Shown in pieces: positions 8,413 to 17,370 of a stretch of 64,000 nt of DNA. Under the pieces are notes generated by a model, which saw only the letters and a list, made by a program, of their open reading frames with translations, made no database searches and was not told where the DNA came from. The stretch's first letter is position 1; the number at the start of each line of letters is the position of its first letter. The DNA lies in the NCBI RefSeq assembly GCF_000025545.1, contig NC_013889.1, forward strand, positions 2,101,501-2,165,500, in the 5' to 3' direction. Source of the DNA: Thioalkalivibrio sp. K90mix. GTDB lineage: Bacteria > Pseudomonadota > Gammaproteobacteria > Ectothiorhodospirales > Ectothiorhodospiraceae. The translations under genes and the position numbers were made by a program.

Positions 8413-9255
8413 CTAGACCGTCCCCGGACACGCCAGGCGTCGGTGCTCGATGGTGGGAAAAACCGTGCGGATGCGTTCGACCTGGGCATGATCCAGGTCC
8501 GCCAGCAGCACGCCGGGGTTGCGCTGCAACTGGTCGACCACCCGCCCCCAGGGGTCGACCAGGGCGCTGTGTCCGTAGGTCTCGCGACCGTTCACGTGAA
8601 ATCCGCCCTGAGCCGACGAGAGCATGTAGTACTGGTTCTCGATCGCGCGTGCACGCAGCAGGACATCCCAGTGAGCCTGGCCCGTCTGCGCGGTAAACGC
8701 CGCCGGCAGCGCGACCCAGTCGGCCCCCTGGTCCAGCAGGGCCCGAAACAGCTCCGGGAAGCGCAGGTCATAGCAGATCGCGAGCCCCATGCGCCCCACC
8801 GGGGTATCCACGACCACCACCTTGTCACCGCGCTCGAACACCTTCGACTCGGTATAGGCCTCGCTGCTGTCCGGCAGCTGCACGTCGAACAGATGGATCT
8901 TGTCGTATCGCGCCACCTGCTGGCCCTGGTCGTCGAACACCAGACAGGCCGAACGCACGCGCTGACCATCCACGGTCTGCAACGGCACGGTGCCTCCGAC
9001 GATCCACAACCCCAGACGGCGTGCCTGCTCGGACAGGAAGGCCTGCAGCGGCCCCGCCCCGTCGGCGGCCTCGGCGATGCCCAGGACATCCGTCTCCTGC
9101 ATCCCCATGAAGGCGAAATTCTCCGGTAGCACCGCCAGGCGGGCCCCCTTGTCTGCGGCCTCCTGCAGCAGACGTTTGGCCTCCAGCAGGTTCGCCTGAG
9201 GCTGGGGCCCGGAGGCCATCTGTATTGCCGCTACCTGAGTCATCAGCGCATCCAT
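8413..9255 (-). CDS. Nit-type carbon-nitrogen hydrolase (probable deaminated glutathione amidase)
   Basis: Member of the nitrilase superfamily, Nit1/YbeM branch, which hydrolyses deaminated glutathione formed by transaminase side reactions. The catalytic triad is visible: Glu45 in LPENFAFMG, Lys119 in RYDKIHLFDV and Cys161 in AICYDLRFPELFR. The 280-residue length is normal for the branch. The ATG at 9255 follows the yhdP stop directly (TAGATG); an ATG at 9243 (MTQVAAIQMASG) is an equally good start. It lies between yhdP and tldD, a common gammaproteobacterial order. Substrate is inferred from family membership only. Confidence 0.88.
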   Translation of the reverse strand: MDALMTQVAAIQMASGPQPQANLLEAKRLLQEAADKGARLAVLPENFAFMGMQETDVLGIAEAADGAGPLQAFLSEQARRLGLWIVGGTVPLQTVDGQRVRSACLVFDDQGQQVARYDKIHLFDVQLPDSSEAYTESKVFERGDKVVVVDTPVGRMGLAICYDLRFPELFRALLDQGADWVALPAAFTAQTGQAHWDVLLRARAIENQYYMLSSAQGGFHVNGRETYGHSALVDPWGRVVDQLQRNPGVLLADLDHAQVERIRTVFPTIEHRRLACPGTV

Positions 9256-12200
9256 CTAGTCGTCATTGTCATTGGCCGGCTGAACCAGAGTCTGCACCTC
9301 CGGATCGTCCCACGGACCGGTCACGCGATACTCCACGCGAGCAGCCTCTTCGATTTGATCCCCAATCCCCAGCACACGTTCCGCAAACAGCACCACCGCC
9401 CCGGTCACCGGGCCGCCGACCAGCGCTCCGACAATCGGCAGTGCCGTGCGCAGGCTCGGCACGACCACGATGTGGTGATCGTAATCCCGCGCGATCAGCC
9501 CGGTGCGGCCACTCAGACGCACCCGGGCGGATGGGCCCCGCATCTCGAGGTCAGGAACGTGCAGATTGCCATCTTGCAGCGTTGCCGTCGCCTCCAGCAG
9601 GTCGAATGACAGCCCTTCCGTGAACACGTCGCGGAAATCGAGGCGCAAGCGCCGCGGCAGCACATCCAGACTCACCAGTCCCAGCAGGCGCCCCGCTCCC
9701 GGCTCGACGTCGGCCAGACGGCCATCTTCCAGTTCCAGCTCCATCGTCCCGCCCAGCAGCGCCAGGCGCGGCGCATACAGCGGGCCAGGCCAGGACAGAT
9801 CCAGACGCCCCTCGCCCTCGCCTCCTACCAGCGCGCGGGAGAGTCGTGCCGATGTCAGGGCCCCGCCCCAGTCGTCCCCCGAGAGGCGGATGTCCAGACG
9901 GGTATCGGGCCGCCCGTCGGCGAGGACATGCCAATGGCCGCTCCCCTGGACCTGCAGATCACCGTCCGGTCCGCGAGCCCGCAGGCTGTCCACCCGCAGC
10001 CCCTGATTCACCGGACCCAGCGCCAGGTGCACATCGGCCAGGCGATACTCGCCCACTTGCAACCGGTCGAGGATCAGGTCCACCCCCGGCCACTCCCGCG
10101 GGTCCTCCGGCCCTCCTCCCTCGACAGCCCGAACGGTCGTATCGCTGTCCGGCTCGCCATCAAATTCCATGTCCTCAAGGATCAAATGACGCAGGCGCGC
10201 CTGCCAGCGGTCGCGCCCATCGCCGGACGCACGCCAGGTGGCGTTTCCCGACAACCAGGCCGACTGGGCCTCCAGGTCCCAGCCATCCTCGCGCCGCTGC
10301 CCCTGCAGACGCGTACCTGGAATCTCCAGCTCGCCCCAACGGATACGATCGCGCACGTCCAGCTCGATCCGCTGCAGACTCAGGCCGCCACTGCCATCGG
10401 CGGCTTCCACATCGCCCAGGTCCACATCCCGCGCCCAGGGCGCCTCGGCCAGCGCCTCCAGCCAGGGCTGGACGTCCAGTTCCGGCAAGCGTGCCCGTAC
10501 CGAGAGGCCCTCGCCAGGAAGCGAGAGCAGGGTTGCGGCCGGAATGCCAATCTCCAGCGCCATGGCCTGTACGTCCGTTCCGGCCGCAGCGGTCTGTGGA
10601 TCCACTCCGCGTGCAGCCGGGTCGTCCGGTGCCTGACTTGGACTCAGGCGCAGGTGGGCCCGCAACGTCTCGCCCAGCTGCACATGCCCGATGCTCGCAC
10701 GGCTGTGCCCGAACGGGAGCGTTACCTCCAGTGGGCGCCGCTCATCGGGATCCTTGCCAATCGGGCTGGGCCAGTCGATCCCGACGCCGACCAGATCCGA
10801 GCTCAGGTCGAGACGCACGCCATCGATGGCATCCCCCAGCCTCAGGGTTGCATCCCAGGTCGCGCGCCCCTCCAGATACGGCTGCAGGGCGGGTATCTCC
10901 TCCAGCCACGGTTCCAGCGGCTGGGGACCATGGGCGCGAATCGTGGCCTCTTCGCCGTTCAGCGGCCAGTCGGCGCTGACATTGATCCACTCCCCATGGA
11001 CCCGTGCCTGCACGTCATCGGCCCATATCCGGTCGTGGGTATCAAAATGCACCGCCCCTTCCACGGACTCGAATCCGGTGGGCCAGCCAGCGACCTCGGC
11101 CCGGGTATGCAGCAGATCCAGCCGTCCCTGCACACGGACATCCTGCAGGCGGTCCTCGTCGAGCGGCAGCGTAATGCCCAGGGCCAGACGCGTGGAACCC
11201 TCCAGTGTTGCCGCATCGCGAATCTCGGCGGCATCTTCCAGCAACCCGGCCTGACGCAGATACAGCATCAGGTCCTGTGCGGTGCCGTCGGCCGTGCCTT
11301 CGATCTCCAGGACCGGGGTGTCCATCATGTCGTCGATCCATACCTCGGTGCCGTGGACCGCCGTATCGAGGATGCGCCCCGAGACATCGGTCGCGCGGAA
11401 ACTCGCGTTGTGGAACAACAACCGCCCGCGCAGGTCCTCCGCTACCGGCCAGCCGGGCTCGTAATCGAGCAGACCTTCCTCGATATCCGCCCACAGGTCG
11501 AACACACCCGACTGATCCGTAAACGGGAAGTCGCGGCCACGGCCGCGATAGACCATACCGCCCCCGTCGGAGACCCCCGTCTGGATGCTCTCCGCCAGCC
11601 ACTGGTAAGTATTGGACGGCAACAAATGAATGGGCAGATAACGCTGGGTGTAGTCGCCGTCGGCGCGCAGGATATCCAGCGCCAGGTCCACGCGCGGGCC
11701 CGACTCGTGCCCGTCGAACAACAGCCGCATACGGCCACGGGCGGCCGCGTGCTCGTTCGCGACATCGAGCCCCTCCCCGGCGATGCGCCAGTCACCGGCC
11801 TCGTTGCGCTCGGCCCGCAGCCGCCCGCGCACCGTCTCGATCCACAGGGGGTCGTCAAACAGGGTGGGCATCTCGAAGCGCACATTGCGGCTGTCGAGGT
11901 CGAGCTCCAGCCCGCCCTCGCGCCAGGAGACCTCCCCGTCGACCCCCTGCACGCCCGGCCCGTAATCGCCCGCATGCCATTGCAGATCGCGCAATTGCGC
12001 TAGCCCCTCTACCGGCTCCAGACGTTCCCCGTCATGCCGTGCCCGCACCCAGGCATCGCCGAGCCGTCCGCGCGGGCGCACCTCGCGCAGGGGGTCGGCG
12101 AGCTCGGGCGCGCGCTGCTCCACCAGGAACAGCAGAGGTGCATAGGGTTCCACCTCCAGGTCCCGCGCCGCGAGTTCCAGCGCCTCGACAATCACCGCCT

Positions 12201-13158
12201 CGGGTTCCCCCCCGAGCGTATAGCGCAGGCGCAGATCGCCTGACCCCGGGCGCGTCGCGGTCCAGTTGGATTCATGGGCGGCGCCGCGCACCCGCCAGTC
12301 GAAGCGATGACCAAAGGCGCCCCCCGGCTCGCCCCCGGCTCCGTCCAGCTGGGTGTCGTGCTCGCCGCGCAGCGCGACCACGCGGCCATCGTCGATCTCG
12401 CCCCAAAGACGCAGGGCGGTCGTGCCGGGAGGCGGCTCCCAGCCCAGGCGCACCAGCCAGGGAGACCAGGCGCCCAGTGCCACCGGTTGGGTATCGAGGA
12501 AGAAACGTGCATCGCGGGCGGTCGCATCCGGCACCTCCACCCCCAGGACGAAATCACCGTCGGCCGCCCCTTGCATGGCGCCGTCGAGAAAAACGCGCAG
12601 CCGGCTCCGGGCATCCGTCCGCACGGCCAGGCGCCGCACATCCAGGACCGACTCCAGCCCCGCCCCGCGGTCCTCCCAGGTGATGTGCACCTCGCTCGCT
12701 TCGAGATCCGGCCAGCGCTCCACCGGGATCTCCAGCAAGGCGCCGTCGCCCAGCCCCACTTCGTAGCCGTGTACGTGAATCGCACCATCGGCCTCGCGGA
12801 CCACCCGGACCTCGGCGCCGGCCACCTCAACCTGCATCGACGGAAAACGGCTTCGCAGCGTTGCACCGGCGCTGAGTGACAGTCGCAGGCGCTCGAGATG
12901 CAGCGGCTCCTCGCCGGACAGGTCGACACTCACGCCCCGGGCGACCAGCGCCGGCGACCAGCCGGACCAGCCCAGCTCGATCTCGTCCGTGTGAATGGGG
13001 TAACCCAGCTGCGCGCTGGCCGTGGTCTCCACCCACTCATCCAGCCCGTCCCAGTGGGCCACCGTCAGGCGCAGGGCCAGCAAGGCAACCGCGGCCAGCG
13101 CAGTCAGCAGAAGGAGGACGCCAACAACGATACGAACAGAGTGTGACAGGGATCTCAT
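9256..13158 (-). CDS. yhdP: AsmA-like inner-membrane protein YhdP
   Basis: YhdP is a very large AsmA-like protein anchored in the inner membrane whose periplasmic part is thought to form a bridge that carries phospholipids to the outer membrane, together with TamB and YdbH. Here it has 1300 residues: a single N-terminal membrane segment (about residues 8-30, VVGVLLLLTALAAVALLAL), a long beta-rich region of repeated short strands, and the C-terminal AsmA-like part with LSGRTGLIARDYDHHIVV and VGALVGGPVTGAVVLFAERVLG, typical of the TIGR02099 family. I preferred the ATG at 13158 over a GTG at 13182, because the membrane segment then sits at the usual distance. Confidence 0.92.
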   Translation of the reverse strand: MRSLSHSVRIVVGVLLLLTALAAVALLALRLTVAHWDGLDEWVETTASAQLGYPIHTDEIELGWSGWSPALVARGVSVDLSGEEPLHLERLRLSLSAGATLRSRFPSMQVEVAGAEVRVVREADGAIHVHGYEVGLGDGALLEIPVERWPDLEASEVHITWEDRGAGLESVLDVRRLAVRTDARSRLRVFLDGAMQGAADGDFVLGVEVPDATARDARFFLDTQPVALGAWSPWLVRLGWEPPPGTTALRLWGEIDDGRVVALRGEHDTQLDGAGGEPGGAFGHRFDWRVRGAAHESNWTATRPGSGDLRLRYTLGGEPEAVIVEALELAARDLEVEPYAPLLFLVEQRAPELADPLREVRPRGRLGDAWVRARHDGERLEPVEGLAQLRDLQWHAGDYGPGVQGVDGEVSWREGGLELDLDSRNVRFEMPTLFDDPLWIETVRGRLRAERNEAGDWRIAGEGLDVANEHAAARGRMRLLFDGHESGPRVDLALDILRADGDYTQRYLPIHLLPSNTYQWLAESIQTGVSDGGGMVYRGRGRDFPFTDQSGVFDLWADIEEGLLDYEPGWPVAEDLRGRLLFHNASFRATDVSGRILDTAVHGTEVWIDDMMDTPVLEIEGTADGTAQDLMLYLRQAGLLEDAAEIRDAATLEGSTRLALGITLPLDEDRLQDVRVQGRLDLLHTRAEVAGWPTGFESVEGAVHFDTHDRIWADDVQARVHGEWINVSADWPLNGEEATIRAHGPQPLEPWLEEIPALQPYLEGRATWDATLRLGDAIDGVRLDLSSDLVGVGIDWPSPIGKDPDERRPLEVTLPFGHSRASIGHVQLGETLRAHLRLSPSQAPDDPAARGVDPQTAAAGTDVQAMALEIGIPAATLLSLPGEGLSVRARLPELDVQPWLEALAEAPWARDVDLGDVEAADGSGGLSLQRIELDVRDRIRWGELEIPGTRLQGQRREDGWDLEAQSAWLSGNATWRASGDGRDRWQARLRHLILEDMEFDGEPDSDTTVRAVEGGGPEDPREWPGVDLILDRLQVGEYRLADVHLALGPVNQGLRVDSLRARGPDGDLQVQGSGHWHVLADGRPDTRLDIRLSGDDWGGALTSARLSRALVGGEGEGRLDLSWPGPLYAPRLALLGGTMELELEDGRLADVEPGAGRLLGLVSLDVLPRRLRLDFRDVFTEGLSFDLLEATATLQDGNLHVPDLEMRGPSARVRLSGRTGLIARDYDHHIVVVPSLRTALPIVGALVGGPVTGAVVLFAERVLGIGDQIEEAARVEYRVTGPWDDPEVQTLVQPANDNDD

Positions 13159-13300
13159 TTCAGCCCCGACCGGCCGCAACACCGCCGGCCCGGTGTGCCG
13201 GGACCCCCGCGCAGTCTGGGCCCGTGCATCGCTGTCACGCCGTCCGTTTCCTCCTCCGTTCCTGGCTGGGGGCTCGTCTCCCCTGCGTGTCCCCGGCTAG

Positions 13301-13319
13301 AAAAAACCCCCTGGGGGTA
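13301..13319 (-). terminator. Probable rho-independent terminator after rng
   Basis: On the minus strand ACCCC-CAG-GGGGT is followed by six T residues. The stem is short (5 bp) but GC-rich, and the T run is in the right place, about 105 bases after the rng stop and before yhdP. Confidence 0.5.
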
Positions 13320-13354
13320 CCAACGCGAACGCGTACATGGATCAGTGTTTCCCC

Positions 13355-13426
13355 AGGAGCCTGTCGGACTTGGGGCCACTCTCCTGACCCACGCTCGCGA
13401 CGATCGCCCAAATCCGACAGGCTCCT
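13355..13426. repeat. Long inverted repeat overlapping the rng stop codon
   Basis: Bases 13355-13374 (AGGAGCCTGTCGGACTTGGG) pair with 13407-13426, 19 of 20 positions matching, around a 32-base spacer. The right arm runs into the rng stop codon (13425-13427). There is no T tract. It resembles a mobile intergenic palindromic repeat more than a terminator; no second copy was found in this window. Confidence 0.7.
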
Positions 13427-14939
13427 AGACGAACACTACGTCGAATTGCTCCTGGGTATATAGCGTCTCCACCTGGAAACGGATCGGGATACCGACAAAG
13501 CTCTGCAGCTCCGCCAGGCTGGCCGATTCCTCATCCAGCAGCAGGTCGATCACGTTCTGCGAGGCGAGCACACGCAGTTCGCGCGCGTCGTACTGTCGTA
13601 CTTCGCGCAGGATCTCGCGAAACAGCTCGTAGCAAACGGTCTCGGCCGACTTCAGATAGCCGCGCCCCGCACAGGTTGGACACGGCTCGCAGAGCTGGTG
13701 TTCCAGGCTCTCGCGTGTGCGCTTGCGCGTCATCTCGACCAGCCCCAGCGGCGAGACATCGCAGATCTGTGTCTTCACGTGATCGCGCTCGAGCGCCTTC
13801 TCCAGGGCACGGATGACCTGGCGTTTGTGCTCGTCGTCCTGCATGTCGATGAAATCGATGATGATGATCCCGCCGAGATTGCGCAGGCGCAGCTGGCGCC
13901 CGATCGCCTGGGCCGCCTCGAGGTTGGTCTTGAAGATCGTCTCTTCCAGCTTGCGATGCCCAACGAAGCCGCCAGTGTTGATATCCACCGTGGTCATCGC
14001 CTCGGTCTGGTCGAAAATCAGGTAGCCCCCGGACTTCAGCTCGACCTTGCGTTCCAGCGCTCGCTGAATCTCCTCCTCGACATTGAACAGATCGAAGATC
14101 GGGCGCTCGCCGGGGTAATGCTCGATCCGCCCCACCAGTTCCGGGAGGTACTGTGCGACGAACTCGCACACCTTCTGGTAGGTCTCGCGCGAATCGATTC
14201 GAATGCGCTCGATCTCGACCCCGACCATGTCGCGCAGGATGCGCAGCACCAGCGGCAGGTCGGCGTAGACCTCCTCCCCCGCGCTGGCCTCGGCAGCCGC
14301 CATCTGGATACTGTCCCAGACCTTTTTAAGGAAGGCCGTGTCGTTTTCCAGGGCCTCGTCGTCCACCAGTTCCGCCGCGGTGCGCACAATGAAGCCATGC
14401 TGCGGGGCGATCTCGTTGCGCAGGGCCTCCACCTTCTCGCGCAGACGACTGCGCGAACCCTCGTCCTCGATGCGCGTGGACACACCGACATTGCTCTGAT
14501 TGGGCATCAGCACCAGATGGCGCGACGGCACGGTGATGTAGGTCGTCAGCCGGGCGCCCTTGGTGCCCAGTGGGTCCTTGATTACCTGCACCAGCACATC
14601 CTGGCCTTCGCGTAGCAGCTCGCGGATGGTCTCGGCACGGCCGGAACCATTGCCGCCGCCGTTACCCGGACCGTTGGCCGACCCATGGCCGTCAAGTTCT
14701 TCGCGCTCCACCGGTGCCACGTCGGAGGCATGCAGAAAGGCCGTACGATCCAGGCCGATGTCCACGAAGGCCGCGTCCATGCCCGGGAGCACGCGTACGA
14801 CACGGCCCTTGTAGATATTGCCGACGATCCCGCGCCGACGGGTTCGTTCCAGGTGCAGTTCGGTCAGAACGCCGTTGTCGACCAGGGCCACGCGGCTTTC
14901 CTGGGGGGTGACGTTCATCAGGATTTCGGTACCGGTCAT
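13425..14939 (-). CDS. rng: Ribonuclease G
   Basis: RNase G is a single-strand endoribonuclease of the RNase E/G family, acting in 16S rRNA 5' maturation and mRNA decay. The 504-residue protein lacks the long C-terminal scaffold of RNase E. Seen in order: N-terminal ILMNVTPQESRVALVD, the S1-like domain with KGRVVRVLPGMDAAFVDIG, a Gly/Asn-rich insert at residues 84-101, the catalytic-metal segments TVDINTGGFVG and IIIIDFIDMQ, and the zinc-link cysteines CEPCPTC. Length is slightly above the usual 489 because of the insert. The stop lies in one arm of an inverted repeat. Confidence 0.95.
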   Translation of the reverse strand: MTGTEILMNVTPQESRVALVDNGVLTELHLERTRRRGIVGNIYKGRVVRVLPGMDAAFVDIGLDRTAFLHASDVAPVEREELDGHGSANGPGNGGGNGSGRAETIRELLREGQDVLVQVIKDPLGTKGARLTTYITVPSRHLVLMPNQSNVGVSTRIEDEGSRSRLREKVEALRNEIAPQHGFIVRTAAELVDDEALENDTAFLKKVWDSIQMAAAEASAGEEVYADLPLVLRILRDMVGVEIERIRIDSRETYQKVCEFVAQYLPELVGRIEHYPGERPIFDLFNVEEEIQRALERKVELKSGGYLIFDQTEAMTTVDINTGGFVGHRKLEETIFKTNLEAAQAIGRQLRLRNLGGIIIIDFIDMQDDEHKRQVIRALEKALERDHVKTQICDVSPLGLVEMTRKRTRESLEHQLCEPCPTCAGRGYLKSAETVCYELFREILREVRQYDARELRVLASQNVIDLLLDEESASLAELQSFVGIPIRFQVETLYTQEQFDVVFV

Positions 14940-15020
14940 GCTGGGTTTTTCTTCTTGTTGTTGTGAATGTGCAGGCCACGCCGATCTCCCGCGCGGACGC
15001 GGGACGCCGGCCCGGCGGGG

Positions 15021-16139
15021 CTACTTGGAGTCGGCTTCGGCGGGCTCGGGCGTTGCAGCCTGCTGCTCCGCCTCGCGCCTGGCCTCGAGCTTGTCGGTGC
15101 GCGGCCAGGACTTGATCACCGCATGCACCAGGGTCGCCAGCGGGATGGCAAAGAACACGCCCCACAGTCCCCAGATACCACCAAACACGAACACCGCCGC
15201 GATGATCGCGACCGGGTGCAGATTGACCACCTCGGAGAACAGCAGCGGAACGAGCACATTGCCGTCCAGGAACTGGATCACCCCGTAGGCGATCAACAGC
15301 CACGCAAACTCGCTGGACAGCCCGAACTGGAAGTAGGCCACGGCGGCTACCGGGATCGTCACCACCGCCGCCCCGATATACGGGATGATCACCGAAATGC
15401 CGACCATGAACGACAGCAGCACGGCATACTCCAGCCCGAACCAGTTGAAGGTCAGGAAGCTGACGGCCCACACAATCAGGATCTCGATGAACTTGCCGCG
15501 CACGTAGCTGGCGATCTTCACGTTGACCTCGCGCCACACCTCGCTGGCCAGGTGCGAGTCGCGCGGCATGAAGCTGCGCACCCAGTCGAGGATCAGGTCG
15601 CGGTCCTTCAGCATGAAGAAGACCATCAGCGGCACCACGATCAGGTAGATCACGACGTCCACCAGGTGCCGGGCGCCAGCCAGCGAGAACGAAACCACCC
15701 GCTGTCCGAGCATGGTGGCCTCGGCCTGGATGGCGCCCATCAACTCGCGCACCTGCTCGTCGGTGATCAGCTGCGGGTAGCGCTCGGGAAGCTGCAGGAG
15801 CAAGGCCTGCCCCTCGCGGATCATGCCCGGCAGTTCGCGGACCAGTTGTGTGACCTGAGCGGACATCAGCGGCACGACACTAAACAGCGCGGCGACTGTA
15901 AGCGCCAGGAAGACGAGCAGCACGATCGTCACCGCCAGCAGGCGCGGAACATGCAGACGTATCAGCTTCTGCACTGCTCCCTCCAGCAGATAGGCAATGA
16001 TCAGCGAGGCGAGCAGCGGGGCGAGAATGCGCCCGGCGAATACGATGATCAGGAATCCCGCCAGCAGCAGGAACGCCAGGATCACCACCTGGGGATCAGT
16101 GAAATGCCGTCGGTACCACTCGCGCAGGACGTCGATCAT
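15021..16139 (-). CDS. AI-2E transporter family protein (PerM-like permease)
   Basis: A 372-residue integral membrane protein of the AI-2E exporter/PerM family (UPF0118). It shows the family topology: a pair of N-terminal hydrophobic segments (VVILAFLLLAGFLIIVFAGRI and APLLASLIIAYLLEGAV), a further segment with ALTVAALFSVVPL, a soluble stretch, and C-terminal helices with the conserved VGISVIIPYIGAAVV and GNVLVPLLFSEVVNLHP. Family members export signals, sodium or amino acids, and the substrate cannot be read from sequence. It overlaps the upstream gene as ATGA and is the last gene of a four-gene set that starts with a LysR regulator. Confidence 0.88.
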   Translation of the reverse strand: MIDVLREWYRRHFTDPQVVILAFLLLAGFLIIVFAGRILAPLLASLIIAYLLEGAVQKLIRLHVPRLLAVTIVLLVFLALTVAALFSVVPLMSAQVTQLVRELPGMIREGQALLLQLPERYPQLITDEQVRELMGAIQAEATMLGQRVVSFSLAGARHLVDVVIYLIVVPLMVFFMLKDRDLILDWVRSFMPRDSHLASEVWREVNVKIASYVRGKFIEILIVWAVSFLTFNWFGLEYAVLLSFMVGISVIIPYIGAAVVTIPVAAVAYFQFGLSSEFAWLLIAYGVIQFLDGNVLVPLLFSEVVNLHPVAIIAAVFVFGGIWGLWGVFFAIPLATLVHAVIKSWPRTDKLEARREAEQQAATPEPAEADSK

Positions 16140-16624
16140 CGAGTCACGTCCCCTTTCGTCGAGTCACCCTTCGCCCGGGCGTCCGTGTCCTGACGCGTCG
16201 GGTCCTCGGCCACCACCTTTTCGTAGTGGGTCTGGAACACGACCTCCAGCTCGTCGATTACCTCCACCGCGGGACGCCCCTGCATGACATGCTGAGCCAT
16301 CAGCGCCGAGGTCTCGTTGAGCAGCTTGGAGCGATCCAGCATGTGATAGGTCGCCGACAGCCGGCGCATCGCCTTGACCACCGACTCCTGCTCCGGGCGC
16401 GGGATCGGCTCCGGCTCGGGCACCGGTTCCGGTGCCGGGGCCGGCGACTCCTGCTCGAGGAAACGCGCGAACTTCAGCAGGCTGGCCTGATCCTCGGGCG
16501 ACAGGCGTGACGCGATCTCGGCCAGCTCGCGCGCCGGATCGTCCTTTTTCTTCTTGCCACGGGCCAAGGCGGAGGCGACATCGCCCCCGCCCAGCCCGCT
16601 CGGACTGCCCATCGGAGGGAGCAT
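16136..16624 (-). CDS. Hypothetical protein with a Pro-Glu-rich linker
   Basis: A 162-residue protein with no recognised family. It has an N-terminal Gly/Lys stretch (ALARGKKKKDDPA), a short helical segment SPEDQASLLKFARFLEQES, a proline/glutamate linker (PAPAPEPVPEPEPIPRP), a second helical part (MRRLSATYHMLDRSKLLNE to EVVFQTHYEKVV) and a charged tail. No membrane segment or signal peptide. ATG 16624 begins two bases after the upstream stop, and the end overlaps the permease start (ATGA), so it is translated with both neighbours. The middle SLSPEDQASLLKFARFL pattern resembles short regulatory helices found in several DNA-associated proteins, but this is not enough for a function. Confidence 0.8.
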   Translation of the reverse strand: MLPPMGSPSGLGGGDVASALARGKKKKDDPARELAEIASRLSPEDQASLLKFARFLEQESPAPAPEPVPEPEPIPRPEQESVVKAMRRLSATYHMLDRSKLLNETSALMAQHVMQGRPAVEVIDELEVVFQTHYEKVVAEDPTRQDTDARAKGDSTKGDVTR

Positions 16625-16626
16625 GC

Positions 16627-17370
16627 CTATTCGTTCTCGATCTTCAGACTGAACACGGGCATCTTGCGCCGTTCCTGCATCAGACCGAGCTCCTTGACCA
16701 GGGCGACGATCACGTCCTCGGTGACCTTCTGCATCTCGCCCCACTCCATGCGCGCCTCGCCCAGCAACTCGCCCATGTTCGGCGGCGGGTTGTGCTTGGC
16801 CTCCATGATGATGTCTTCGAGCATGCCCGGCTTCATTTCCGGCCGGAACAAAAGCCCGTAGGTCAACTTGTCCGGCCGGATCGCCAGCCAGTCACCGTCG
16901 TCGTCCACCAGGACTGGCTCCAGCCCCTCCGGCAAATCCACGCGGCCGTTGACCAGCTGCAGTACGCGGCGCCCGTCCAGGGCCTCGGCCAGATCGTCCC
17001 CCTCGCCGGCCGCGGTCTTGTGCGCGGTCACGAAACGGGCCCGGTACATCGGGTCCTCATGCGCGGTGCCACCGGCCTGTTCGGCCACCAGCAGCCCGCC
17101 CATGCCCAGCCCGACCACCGGGCGCTGCGACCGGCGGAAGATATCGATCAGGGCCAGCTCGTCGGGGACCTGCGGGTTTTCTTCATGGTCGGCGGTCGGC
17201 CAGGCGCCCCCCAACAGCCACAGACCATCGAACTGGGCCGCCGACCCGGGGAGGTCCTGCCCTACAAACGGCCGGTAATAGGAAAAGCCGATATCGCGCT
17301 TCTCGAGCTGCGACTCGATCAGGCCGAGAAACTCGGAATAACTATGCTGCACTACGCAGTAATTCTTCAT
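16627..17370 (-). CDS. Class I glutamine amidotransferase-like protein lacking the catalytic Cys and His
   Basis: The 247-residue protein has the class I glutamine amidotransferase fold: FDGLWLLGGAWPTADHEE (oxyanion-side GG motif), the nucleophile-elbow region PVVGLGMGGLLVAEQAGG and the C-terminal YGLLFRPEMKP. In active enzymes these read GxCxGxQ and FHPE. Here the nucleophile position is Gly89 and the catalytic His position is Arg176, while the Glu is kept, so it should not hydrolyse glutamine. The C-terminal part (residues 180-247) is an extra helical domain. It is cotranslated with a LysR regulator (ATGA overlap) and precedes an unknown protein and a permease. A binding or regulatory role is inferred. 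Confidence 0.8.
   Translation of the reverse strand: MKNYCVVQHSYSEFLGLIESQLEKRDIGFSYYRPFVGQDLPGSAAQFDGLWLLGGAWPTADHEENPQVPDELALIDIFRRSQRPVVGLGMGGLLVAEQAGGTAHEDPMYRARFVTAHKTAAGEGDDLAEALDGRRVLQLVNGRVDLPEGLEPVLVDDDGDWLAIRPDKLTYGLLFRPEMKPGMLEDIIMEAKHNPPPNMGELLGEARMEWGEMQKVTEDVIVALVKELGLMQERRKMPVFSLKIENE

Noticed and set aside
6826-9129. 767-codon plus-strand frame opposite tldD and nit
   Set aside because: Covers two real genes on the other strand; amino-acid content is that of a shadow frame (His, Gln, Gly, Arg rich).
9928-12003. 691-codon plus-strand frame opposite yhdP
   Set aside because: Antisense to YhdP, which has a clear membrane anchor and family C-terminus.
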